The notes beneath the pieces were generated by a model. The model did no database searches and was not told the DNA's origin. It saw only the letters and a list, made by a program, of their open reading frames with translations. Source: Aeromonas sanarellii (GTDB taxonomy: Bacteria; Pseudomonadota; Gammaproteobacteria; Enterobacterales; Aeromonadaceae). Taken from it: DNA of 40,392 nucleotides. Positions 24,419 to 32,400 of this stretch are shown one piece after another. Position 1 is the stretch's first letter. The number at the start of each line of letters is the position of its first letter. A program made the position numbers and the translations under genes. Where the stretch lies: contig NZ_CDBN01000012.1 in assembly GCF_000820085.1 (NCBI RefSeq), forward strand, positions 1-40,392. The letters are read 5' to 3'.

Positions 24419-25183
24419 GTGACCGACAGCCGAATCCCCTCCAAGTGCGAACAGATTTGCCGGACCTTGCGCCGCTACATCGGCAGCGGCCAACTGGCCC
24501 CGGGGCAGCAGTTGCCCGCCGAGCGGGCGCTCAGCGAGCGCTTCGCCACCACCCGCATCACCATCAAGGAGGCGCTTTCCAGCCTCGAAGCGGACGGCCT
24601 CATCTACCGTGCCGAGCGGCGCGGCTGGTTTGTGGCGCCGCCCAGGCTCACCTATGACCCCGCCATCCACACCCACTTTCACCAGTGGATCGGCGAGCAG
24701 CAGCGCACCGCCGAGACCCAGGTGCTGGCCCACGGCAAGGCGATTGCCAGCAGCGAGCTGTGCAGCCGGATGGGGCTGGCCCCCTTCACGCCGCTTTATG
24801 AAATCCGCCGCCTGCGTTTCATCGACGGCCGCCCCGTGCTGCACGTCAGCCACCATCTGCTGGCGAGCCGCTTCCCCGATATCGCGAACGCCCCCCTGGC
24901 GGACTCCCTCACCGAGCTCTATGCGCAGCGCTATGGCATAGGCCAGGGCGGGGCCAGCCTCGAGATCACCCCTTCGGCGGCGCGGGGAGAGATAGCCCGC
25001 GCCCTCAATCTGGCGGAGGGGAGCGCCGTGCTGCGGCTGGTGCGGGTCAACTACGACGAGTGGGGAGCGCTGGTGGATTGCGATATCGAGCACTGGCGGC
25101 CGGATGCCATTCGCATCTGCCTCGATACCCGGGTGTTGCAGCCGCTCGCAGGCAAACTACAGCAAACCCAGCTTGCCGATTAG
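24419..25183 (+). CDS. phnR: GntR-family regulator with UTRA domain, PhnR-like
   Basis: A regulator of about 254 residues. The N-terminal winged helix has GQLAPGQQLPAERALSERF and RITIKEALSSLEADGLIYR; the C-terminal UTRA ligand domain follows. RAERRGWFVAPPRLTYDP and the ending DCDIEHWRPDAIRICLDTR closely resemble Salmonella PhnR, the regulator of 2-aminoethylphosphonate genes. I prefer the GTG at 24419, which has AGGA eight bases upstream and gives an N-terminus like PhnR. Other in-frame starts are ATG 24398 and ATG 24287, neither with a clear ribosome site. It is divergent from the importer operon and probably responds to its substrate. Confidence 0.82.
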   Translation: MTDSRIPSKCEQICRTLRRYIGSGQLAPGQQLPAERALSERFATTRITIKEALSSLEADGLIYRAERRGWFVAPPRLTYDPAIHTHFHQWIGEQQRTAETQVLAHGKAIASSELCSRMGLAPFTPLYEIRRLRFIDGRPVLHVSHHLLASRFPDIANAPLADSLTELYAQRYGIGQGGASLEITPSAARGEIARALNLAEGSAVLRLVRVNYDEWGALVDCDIEHWRPDAIRICLDTRVLQPLAGKLQQTQLAD

Positions 25184-25242
25184 GGAAATAGCCAGAGCAC
25201 TGACGGGCACAGTGGCCATTCGCATCTGCCTCGATACCCGGG
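25106..25242 (+). repeat. 28-bp direct repeat at the phnR 3' end
   Basis: The same 28 bases occur at 25106-25133 (inside phnR) and 25215-25242 (after it), 109 bp apart. Similarity continues at the protein level beyond the exact repeat. Confidence 0.95.
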
Positions 25243-25292
25243 CGGTAGAACCGGTCTTGGGCAGATCGCAGCCAGTTCAACTTGCCGAGTAG
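25212..25292 (+). pseudogene. Duplicated C-terminal fragment of a PhnR-like regulator
   Basis: Twenty-six codons ending at TAG (25290-25292) encode VAIRICLDTRAVEPV...SQPVQLAE, parallel to the real phnR ending DAIRICLDTRVLQPL...QQTQLAD. The match covers the last 26 codons and the stop. No upstream part of a second regulator is present. It is best read as the remnant of a tandem duplication or of a second, deleted UTRA regulator. It has no start signal of its own. Confidence 0.75.
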
Positions 25293-25307
25293 CGGGCCGC
25301 CAGCGCC

Positions 25308-25327
25308 GCGGATCCCGCAGGATCCGC
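25308..25327. terminator. Hairpin between convergent phnR and the XRE regulator
   Basis: GCGGATCC / GGATCCGC arms with a CGCA loop, six bases past the XRE gene stop. There is no T run on either strand, so it is a weak terminator candidate. Confidence 0.45.
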
Positions 25328-25332
25328 CGGGA

Positions 25333-26097
25333 TCAGTTGTCGATGTTGGGGATCAGATCGTCGAAGCTCTGGTAGCCGCAGTCCGCCAGTTGCAGGGACA
25401 TGGTGTAGGTCTTGCTGCCCTCCCGCTGGCCGATGGCGGGACGGTTTAGCTTGAGCTCCTGGTGCCAGTACTCCTTCATGCGATCGATCAGCGCCATGGC
25501 CTCGGGTTCGTCCAGGTGAAGCTGGCACAGCGCCATGTAGTTGTTGGGCTTGTGCATGTTCTCCACCAGATAGTCCCCCAGCACCGACATGGCCTGGCGC
25601 GCCTGCTGGCGGGCGAAGCGGCTGTGCTGCTCGAAGCTGATCCGCTCGCTGATGAGGAAGTGGTAGCTGTTGTCGATGCCGAGCTGCAGGATGCCGAGCT
25701 TCTCCAGCTTGCGCAGATAGAGGTAGCAGGAGGCGTCGGTCAGGCCGTACTCCCGCTTGAGATCGATCAGCGTCTTGTCACGCCAGAAGATGTTGGCGAG
25801 GAAGGCGTAGAGCCCGGGCTCCTTGTGGAATGCCTCGTCCTGCTCCTGGGTGAAGACGGCGCGCCGGCTCTGGGCATCCTGGGTGCGATCCAGCAGCTCC
25901 TCGAACGAGAGCCCCACCAGGTGGCAGATTTCCAGCAGGGTGTCGAATGGCAGGGAGGGCTTGTTCATCATGCGCTTCACGGTGGCGATGGAAACCCCCA
26001 TGGCTTCGGCCAGGGTCTGGTAGCGGATCCCCTTGTCGGTGAGCGTCTTCTTCAGGGTGTCGAGGATGTGATTGGCCAGGGTCTGGCTGTAGGTCAT
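25333..26097 (-). CDS. XRE-type helix-turn-helix regulator
   Basis: A 254-residue regulator. The Cro/C1-type HTH is at about residues 25-60 (YQTLAEAMGVSIATVKRMMN). The remaining 190 residues contain a second, winged-helix-like stretch (LIDLKREYGLTDASCYLYLRKLEKLGIL, about 110-137) and a helical C-terminus that I do not recognise. It may be a ligand-sensing regulator; the target is unknown. AAGGA lies eight bases before the ATG. The upstream region has three TGACAC/GTGTCA motifs that could be its operator. Confidence 0.85.
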   Translation of the reverse strand: MTYSQTLANHILDTLKKTLTDKGIRYQTLAEAMGVSIATVKRMMNKPSLPFDTLLEICHLVGLSFEELLDRTQDAQSRRAVFTQEQDEAFHKEPGLYAFLANIFWRDKTLIDLKREYGLTDASCYLYLRKLEKLGILQLGIDNSYHFLISERISFEQHSRFARQQARQAMSVLGDYLVENMHKPNNYMALCQLHLDEPEAMALIDRMKEYWHQELKLNRPAIGQREGSKTYTMSLQLADCGYQSFDDLIPNIDN

Positions 26098-26540
26098 GCA
26101 ACTATTCCTTTATCTGCATTTTTAGTCGTGTCAGAAAATGAGTGGTTTGTCTGTATTGGGCTCAATTTTTGACACCTAGAAAAACCAGAGGAGAGTAACC
26201 CGGTGATGACGGCTGAAATGGCCTGACCAGTTGTGGTGCAAGGTGGCAGAAAGTGACACTCGGTGGTGCATATCCTTCAACCTTTCAACATTTTGCTGGT
26301 GATGCATATTACATCGCACATAATTCAACACGAATCGGATTCAATACCTTCCTGGTTGAGAAAACGATTGTTTGCTTCCAATTTAAGGGTTTTTTTAACC
26401 GCAAGGTTTTATTCTTTCCTGGCATTGAGCGGAACTCGCAAGAGGTCCGCTTTTTTTCTTTTCCCCGAATCTGAGCCCGCCGTCAAGAAAGAGGCGCAGT
26501 TTTGGAGCTTCCTGCGCCACCGACCCCGGGAGACAGGCCC
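26098..26540. other. AT-rich intergenic region with an orphan terminator
   Basis: This 443-bp stretch between two minus-strand regulator genes has no convincing coding frame. It holds GTGTCA at 26128-26133 and TGACAC at 26170-26175 and 26254-26259, a duplicated GTGGTGCA (26233-26240 and 26263-26270), an AT-rich core at about 26270-26420, and a strong plus-strand terminator at 26428-26460. The base composition differs from its GC-rich neighbours. Confidence 0.7.
26428..26460 (+). terminator. Orphan rho-independent terminator
   Basis: AGCGGA-A-CTC / GAG-G-TCCGCT pairs around a GCAA loop and is followed by T7CTTTT. No plus-strand gene precedes it, so it may end a small RNA transcribed from the AT-rich core. 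It could not serve the minus-strand genes on either side. Confidence 0.8.
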
Positions 26541-27455
26541 TTATTCCCCCTTGCAGGGGAACAGCTTGGGGATCTCCCGCACCAGCCAGCTCTTGGCCTT
26601 GCCCATGGTGTCCCGCCGCCAGGCCAGCACGACCTGGATCTGGTGGCGATACTCGGGGCTGATCACCTTGAGTCTGCCCGCCTTGATGTCCTCTTCGATC
26701 CAGCTCTGCGGCATGGTGCCGATGCCGAGCCCCGCCAGCAGGGCGTCCCGTTTCTCCCCCATGGTGCTGACGGTGAGGCGCGGCTGCTTGTCCAGCAGGC
26801 GATAGGTGAGCACCGGCTTGCGCAGCGCCGTGTCGGCCACCGCGATGGCGCGATGGCGGCGCAGGGTCTCGTCCGCCAGGGGCTCGGGCTCCAGGTGCAG
26901 GGGGTGATCCGGGTGGGCGACGTAGAGCATCACCTCCTCCTGCAGCGGCTGATGCTTGATGCCGGTCAGGGTGATGTCGGGGTTGAGGGAGGAGATGAGC
27001 AGGTCGGCGCGGCCATCCTCCAGACACTCCCAGCTGCCGGCCAGCACCTCGGCCCGCAGTCGCAGCCGGGTATCCGTCAGCTCGGCCAGCCGCTCCACCA
27101 GGGGGTAGAGCGCCTGCAGGGGGACCAGGGCGTCGACGGCGATGGTGATGTCGGTCTCCCAGCCCCGGGCCAGGGCCCGGGTCTCCCCCACCAGGTGCTC
27201 GGCCGCGTCCAGCAGCACCCGGCCCCGCTCCAGCAGCATGCGCCCGGCCGGGGTGAACTTGGTCCTGTGGCCGCTGCGATCGAACAGCATGGCGTCCAGC
27301 TCGTCCTCCAGCTTCTGCACCGTGTAGCTCAGGGCGGAGGGGACCTTGCCCAGCTCGTCGGCCGCCGCCGCGAAGCTCCCACGGCGATCGATGGCATCCA
27401 GCACCCGGATCGCCTCCAGAGTCAGCGCCCGCTCCTTGTTCGATTCCTTGGCCAT
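26541..27455 (-). CDS. yhaJ: LysR-family regulator, YhaJ-like
   Basis: A 304-residue LysR regulator that tracks E. coli YhaJ along its length: ERALTLEAIRVLDAIDRRGSF, AAADELGKVPSALSYTVQKL (HTH), LFDRSGHRTKF, GRADLLI, YVAHPDHPLHLEPEPL, LLDKQPRLTVSTM and AWRRDTMGKAKSW. YhaJ activates yqjF and responds to nitroaromatic breakdown products in E. coli. Here it is divergent from a small exported protein, a pirin and a yqjF homologue, which supports the same regulatory link. The ATG at 27455 has AAGG six bases upstream; an in-frame TTG at 27461 is less likely. Confidence 0.92.
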   Translation of the reverse strand: MAKESNKERALTLEAIRVLDAIDRRGSFAAAADELGKVPSALSYTVQKLEDELDAMLFDRSGHRTKFTPAGRMLLERGRVLLDAAEHLVGETRALARGWETDITIAVDALVPLQALYPLVERLAELTDTRLRLRAEVLAGSWECLEDGRADLLISSLNPDITLTGIKHQPLQEEVMLYVAHPDHPLHLEPEPLADETLRRHRAIAVADTALRKPVLTYRLLDKQPRLTVSTMGEKRDALLAGLGIGTMPQSWIEEDIKAGRLKVISPEYRHQIQVVLAWRRDTMGKAKSWLVREIPKLFPCKGE

Positions 27456-27586
27456 ATCCAACCTTCAATTTTTTTGAATGTGTTTACCAGATTATCTCGC
27501 TAACAACTTATGGCAAGCCACTTTAATATTCAACCAACGCTTAGGCAGGAAGGCCAAGCGGCCAAATAAAAGGTAGTTCCGGGCTG

Positions 27587-27661
27587 AGACATCACAAAGA
27601 GCGATGTCTGATGTCGGTGAAAGAACAACATAGTATTTGAATGATCTCTTGCATGGATGCA
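27587..27661. promoter_or_regulatory. Inverted repeats in the yhaJ divergent promoter region
   Basis: AGACATC-N9-GATGTCT (27587-27609) and TGCAT-GG-ATGCA (27650-27661) lie between yhaJ and the small exported protein gene. LysR regulators often bind such dyads near their own promoter. Binding is inferred. Confidence 0.35.
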
Positions 27662-27718
27662 TTGATTCGGGCCACAGCGGCCTTGGCAATGACACAAAAA
27701 CCAAGAGAGTGAAAGAAC

Positions 27719-28045
27719 ATGAAAAACGTAATCAAGATGCTGGCCGTTGCAGGCCTGATGACCGCAGGTGTTGCCCAGGCCTCCGTGCCGGCTGACTTCA
27801 ATGCCGCCCCTGGCGTGCTGTTCGTCAACTGGAGCGCCACCGCCGCGATGGATGGCAAGGCCAACCCCATGCTGGAGGTGCGTGACGAGTCCGGTGATCT
27901 GCTGGCCTCCGTCCACGCCAGCCTGATGGGCACACAGCAGGTGCAGATCCCGAGCCGCACCCAGGGCAACCTGACGGTGAGCCTGGGCGACGAGAGCAGC
28001 AGCTACCGCATCCCCTTCGGTCTGGGTGACGGCCGCCAGCGTTAA
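27719..28045 (+). CDS. Small exported protein of unknown function in the yhaJ locus
   Basis: A 108-residue protein with a signal peptide (MKNVIKMLAVAGLMTAGVAQA, cleaved before SVPADF). The mature 87 residues look like a small beta-rich domain (PGVLFVNWSA, MLEVRDESGDLLASVHASL, NLTVSLGDESSSYRIPF). No known family is recognised. It lies 30 bp ahead of the pirin gene on the same strand, so the two are probably cotranscribed under YhaJ control (inference). Upstream AGAGAG is a weak ribosome site. Confidence 0.8.
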   Translation: MKNVIKMLAVAGLMTAGVAQASVPADFNAAPGVLFVNWSATAAMDGKANPMLEVRDESGDLLASVHASLMGTQQVQIPSRTQGNLTVSLGDESSSYRIPFGLGDGRQR

Positions 28046-28075
28046 TGAACCACTTTGGTCAGTGAGGAGCACACC

Positions 28076-28762
28076 ATGATGAAATTGAGAGCCGCAGAAG
28101 CACGGGGCAAGGCCAACTTTGGCTGGCTGGACGCCCGTCACAGCTTCTCCTTCGGTCACTACTATGACCCGGAATGGATGGGGCACTCGGCCCTGCGGGT
28201 CATCAACCAGGATCTGGTGGCGCCGGGTGGCGGTTTCGCGACCCACCCTCATGCCAACATGGAGATCCTCACCTGCGTGCTGAGCGGCGCCATAGAGCAC
28301 AAGGACAGCCTCGGCCACGCCGAGCAGATCCCGGCGGGGGATTTCCAGCTGATGAGCGCAGGGTCCGGCATCCGGCACAGCGAGTACAACCCCTCGCACA
28401 CCGAGCCGCTCTCCCTGCTGCAAATCTGGATCGAGCCGAACGAACACGGCACGACTCCCGGTTATCAGCAGAAGAAGATCGAAAGCAAACCCGGCATGAC
28501 GCTGGTGGCGTCGCCGGATGGCGAGGCAGGATCCTTCAGGATCCGCCAGCAGGCCAAGGTATGGCGGCTGCAGCTCGCCGAAGGGGAGACCCTCGAGTGG
28601 GCATTGCAAGGACGTCATGGTTACCTGCATATGATTTCAGGGGAGCTGACTGGCAACGGTCTGGCTGCCCGACCCGGCGACGGCCTGCTCAGCCGTGACG
28701 AGTCGTCCTGGGTGCTCAAGGCTTCGAGCGAGAGTGAAGCCCTGCTGTTTGATCTGCCTTGA
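28076..28762 (+). CDS. Pirin-family protein, YhhW-like (quercetinase type)
   Basis: A 228-residue bicupin of the pirin family. The metal site is intact in the N-terminal cupin: THPHANMEILTCVLSG supplies two His, and AGSGIRHSEYNP supplies the third His and the Glu. The sequence is closer to E. coli YhhW, which has quercetin 2,3-dioxygenase activity, than to YhaK, although YhaK is the pirin next to yhaJ in E. coli. The natural substrate is unknown. GAGGAG lies eight bases before the ATGATG start. Confidence 0.9.
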   Translation: MMKLRAAEARGKANFGWLDARHSFSFGHYYDPEWMGHSALRVINQDLVAPGGGFATHPHANMEILTCVLSGAIEHKDSLGHAEQIPAGDFQLMSAGSGIRHSEYNPSHTEPLSLLQIWIEPNEHGTTPGYQQKKIESKPGMTLVASPDGEAGSFRIRQQAKVWRLQLAEGETLEWALQGRHGYLHMISGELTGNGLAARPGDGLLSRDESSWVLKASSESEALLFDLP

Positions 28763-28789
28763 TAGATAAATCTCGGCGAAATGAATGAG

Positions 28790-28818
28790 TTAACAATTAG
28801 CTCTTACACTGTTAATAC
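28790..28818 (+). promoter_or_regulatory. Putative yqjF promoter with an overlapping dyad
   Basis: TTAACA (28790-28795) and TGTTAA (28810-28815) form a perfect inverted repeat 14 bp apart. TTAACA can also act as a -35, with TAATAC (28813-28818) 17 bp downstream as a weak -10. The overlap suggests direct control, possibly by YhaJ. Confidence 0.45.
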
Positions 28819-28845
28819 CATGATGGTAAGCAAAGGAATCTGACG

Positions 28846-29238
28846 ATGGACAAGATGAAAGATGTGGCACTGCTGGTGGGTCGTGTACTGCTGGCGCTGA
28901 TGTTCGTGATTGCAGGCTGGGGCAAGATCGGCGGTTACGCCGGTACCCAGGGCTATATGGAAGCCATGGGCGTGCCCGGGTTCATGTTGCCCCTGGTGAT
29001 CCTGCTGGAGCTGGGTGGCGGCCTCGCCATAGTGCTGGGCCTGTTTACCCGCAGCCTTTCCGTGCTGCTGGCCGGTTTCACCCTGATGGCGGCCTTCATC
29101 TTCCACTATCAGCCTGCGGATCAGATGCAGATGCTGATGTTCATGAAGAACCTCTCCGTGGCCGGTGGCTTCCTGGCCCTGGCGGCGGCCGGTGCAGGGG
29201 CCTTCAGCCTGGATGCCCGTCTCGGCAAGAACTGGTAA
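28846..29238 (+). CDS. yqjF: DoxX-family inner-membrane protein, YqjF-like
   Basis: A 130-residue membrane protein with four helices. It matches E. coli YqjF strongly: VGRVLLALMFVIAGWGKIGG, GYMEAMGVPGFMLPLVILLE, LGGGLAIVLGLFTRS and LMFMKNLSVAGGFLALA. YqjF is induced by dinitrotoluene metabolites through YhaJ in E. coli, and its biochemical role is unsettled. AAAGGA precedes the ATG. A dyad-bearing promoter lies upstream and a terminator 34 bp downstream. Confidence 0.93.
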   Translation: MDKMKDVALLVGRVLLALMFVIAGWGKIGGYAGTQGYMEAMGVPGFMLPLVILLELGGGLAIVLGLFTRSLSVLLAGFTLMAAFIFHYQPADQMQMLMFMKNLSVAGGFLALAAAGAGAFSLDARLGKNW

Positions 29239-29272
29239 TACCCCGCAAGTTCGAGTTTTCCAACGCCTTTTG

Positions 29273-29297
29273 GCCGGTGCCCAGCACCGGCTTTTTT
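29273..29297 (+). terminator. Terminator after yqjF
   Basis: GCCGGTGC / GCACCGGC stem with a CCA loop followed by T6. Confidence 0.93.
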
Positions 29298-29469
29298 ATG
29301 CCCGTTCGCGGGCCTATGGCATTTGTGTGACGGCGCCCCGTTCCGGGGCAACAAGCGCCTTTTGCATCTTCTCCCCCGATCCCCGACAATCCCGATTTGT
29401 GTGAAGTGACGGGAATGCCAGACATTTTCCGGCGCGCACCCCTCTTCATGAAATCGGCGGGAGTCGTCC

Positions 29470-32400
29470 ATGTTTACCCTCTACCACTCCAATCAGCTGG
29501 ATCTGCTCAAGGAGCTGCTGGTGAGCCGCATCCGGCAGTCCCCCCTCGACCACCCCTTCGATCGGGAGCAGATCCTGGTGCAGAGCCCGGGCATGGCCCA
29601 GTGGCTCAAGCTGGAGCTGGCCAAGGCGTTCGGCATCGCCGCCAACATCGACTTTCCCCTGCCCGCGAGTTTTATCTGGGAGATGTTCACCCGGGTGCTG
29701 GCGGATGTGCCCCGCCAGAGCCCCTACAACAAGGACGCCATGAGCTGGCAGCTGATGACCATATTACCCGCCCTGCTCGACCGCCCCGCCTTCGCCCCGC
29801 TGGCCGCCTATCTGGGGGGCAGCGAAGGGGAGGCGCCGGAACAGGTGCGCCTCTGGCAGCTCTGCCAGAAGGTGGCGGATCTGTTCGACCAGTATCTGGT
29901 CTACCGGCCGGACTGGATCGCCCGCTGGGAACAGGGGGAAGGGCTGGGGCTCGAATTGGCCGGGGTCAGCGGCCAGGATTGGCAGCCCGAGTTGTGGCGC
30001 GAGCTGGTGGCCCGCACCCTGGCCCTTAGCCCAAGCGGTTACCACAGGGCCAACCTCTACGAGGAGTTTATCCACGAGTTGGCGCGCAGCGCCGAACTGC
30101 CGGGCAAGCTGCCCCGACGGGTCTTCGTGTTCGGCATCTCGGCCCTGCCGCCGCGCTATGTGGAGGCCCTGCTGGCCCTCGGCAGCCGCGCCGAGGTGGA
30201 GGTGCACCTGTTTGTGACCAATCCCTGCCGCTACTACTGGGGGGATCTGCTGGACAGAAAGACCCTGGCGCGGCTGGAAAACAGGCTCAAGCCCGGCACG
30301 GATCTCGAGACCCTGCAGGGCCCCGCCAACCCGCTGCTCGCCTCCATGGGCAAGCTGGGGCGCGACTACCTGCACCAGTTGATGGAGCTGGAGGTGCCGC
30401 AAATCGAGGCCTTCGTCGACATCGAGGATCGCGACGATCAGGGCAACGTCACCCTGCTGCGTGCCATCCAGAAAGACGTGCTGGAGCTGGCCGAACGGGG
30501 GGCAGGCGAGTTCAGCCTCGACGTCAGCCACCACAAGAGCCCCATCGACCCGGCGGACGGCTCCCTGCAGATCCACGCCTGCCACGGCCCCATGCGGGAG
30601 CTCGAGGTGCTGCACGACCGCCTGCTGGCGCTGTTCGAGCAGGATCCCACCCTCACCCCCAAGGACGTGGTGGTGATGATGCCGGACGTCAACAGCTACG
30701 GCCCCTACATCCAGGCCGTCTTTGGCAAGGAGAGCGGCGGCGCCCGCGGCCAGATCCCCTTTGCGATCTCCGATCGGGCGGCGAGCCAGGAGAGCCCGCT
30801 GCTGCAAAGTTTCCTCGCCCTGCTCAGGCTGCCGAACGCCCGCTTCGGAGCGGGGGAGCTGCTCGCCATCCTGGAAGTGCCCGCCGTGCTGCGCCGCTTC
30901 GAGCTGGACGACGACGAGTTCAACGTGCTGCGGCGCTGGGTGCAGGAGACCGGCATCCGCTGGGGACTGGATGACGACTATCCCGAGCGCTTCGCGCTGC
31001 CGCGTCTGTCCGGCAACAGTTGGCTGTTCGGCCTGAGGCGCATGCTGCTGGGCTTTGCCATGGGGGACGGGGAGCCGGTAGCGGGGATCCTGCCCTATGC
31101 GGACATCGAGGGGCAGCAGGGGCTGATCCTCGGCAAGCTCGCCTGGTTCGTCGACTCCCTGGCGGAGTTTCTGCCCCGGCTGCAACAGGCGCAGCCGCTG
31201 GCCGAATGGCACGCCTGCCTGCTGGCGCTGCTGGAGCGCTTCTATCTCGCCGACGAGGATGAAGAGCGCCAGCTCCAGCTCATCCGCAGCCAGCTCATCG
31301 ACTGGCAGGCCCAGCTCGGCGAGGCCCGCTTCGAGCAGGCCATCAGTGCCGACCTGTTGCAGGACTACCTCGGCAGCGTGCTGGGGGAGTCCCGCTCCAG
31401 CCAGCGCTTCCTCGCCGGTCAGGTCAACTTCTGCACCCTGATGCCGATGCGCTCCATTCCCTTCCGCCAGGTCTGCCTGCTCGGCATGAACGACGGCGTC
31501 TACCCGCGCACCCTGCCCCCCATGGGCTTCGATCTGATGGCGGTGGCCTCGCGGCGAGGGGACCGATCCCGCCGGGATGACGACCGCTACCTCTTCCTCG
31601 AAGCGCTCCTCAGTGCCCAGCAGGGGCTCTACATCAGCTATCAGGGGTTCAGCGCCCAGGACAACAGCGAGAAGGTGCCCTCCGTGCTGCTGGCAGAGCT
31701 CATCGACTACGTGCGCCAGGGCTTCGTGCTGGCAGGGGATGAAGATCTCGACGACGACACCTCGGGCCAGCGGCTGCTCGAACACCTGATCGTGGCGCAC
31801 CCCCTCACCCCCTACAGCCCGGCCTACTTTTACCCCGAGCCCGGCTCCGGTCTCTTCACCTATGCCGCCGACTGGCTGCCGGCCCTGAGCCCGGTGCGGG
31901 GTGCCGCCAACTTCCAGAGCGGCGATCTGCCCCTGCCCGCGGAGTGGGGCAGGGAGCAGGGGCTGGAGCTGGCGGAGCTGCTGCGCTTCTATCGCCAGCC
32001 CGCCAGGTACTTCCTCAACCGCCGCCTCAAGGTATGGTTCGAGCTGGAGGAGGCGACCATCGAAGACAGCGAGCCCTTCGAGCTGGACGGCCTGCAGCAC
32101 TATCAGCTCAAGGCGCTGCTGCTGGATGCCCATCTGACCGAAGGGGAGAGCGAGGCCCGTCGCCACCGGCTGCAACTCTCCGGCCTGCTGCCGCAAGGGT
32201 GGTTCGGCAGCCTGCTGCTGGAGGAGATCGACGGCGAGATGGGCAAGCTGGCGGCGCGGCTGCGCCCCTGGACGGGGGACAAACAGGCGGTGGAGATCGA
32301 CATCGCCCTGGCCCAGGGGCAGCTTCAGGGCTGGATAGACACCCAGAAGGGACGAGCGCTGGTGGTCAAACCCGGCAGCTTCAACGGCAAGGATCTGCTG

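Noticed and set aside
25104..25292. Short plus-strand frame spanning the phnR end and the duplicated fragment
   Set aside because: Its first part is phnR read out of frame; only the last 26 codons carry meaning, as a duplicated remnant.
26263..26805. Plus-strand open frame of 180 codons across the AT-rich gap
   Set aside because: It crosses a strong terminator and runs antisense into yhaJ; no ribosome site or family features.
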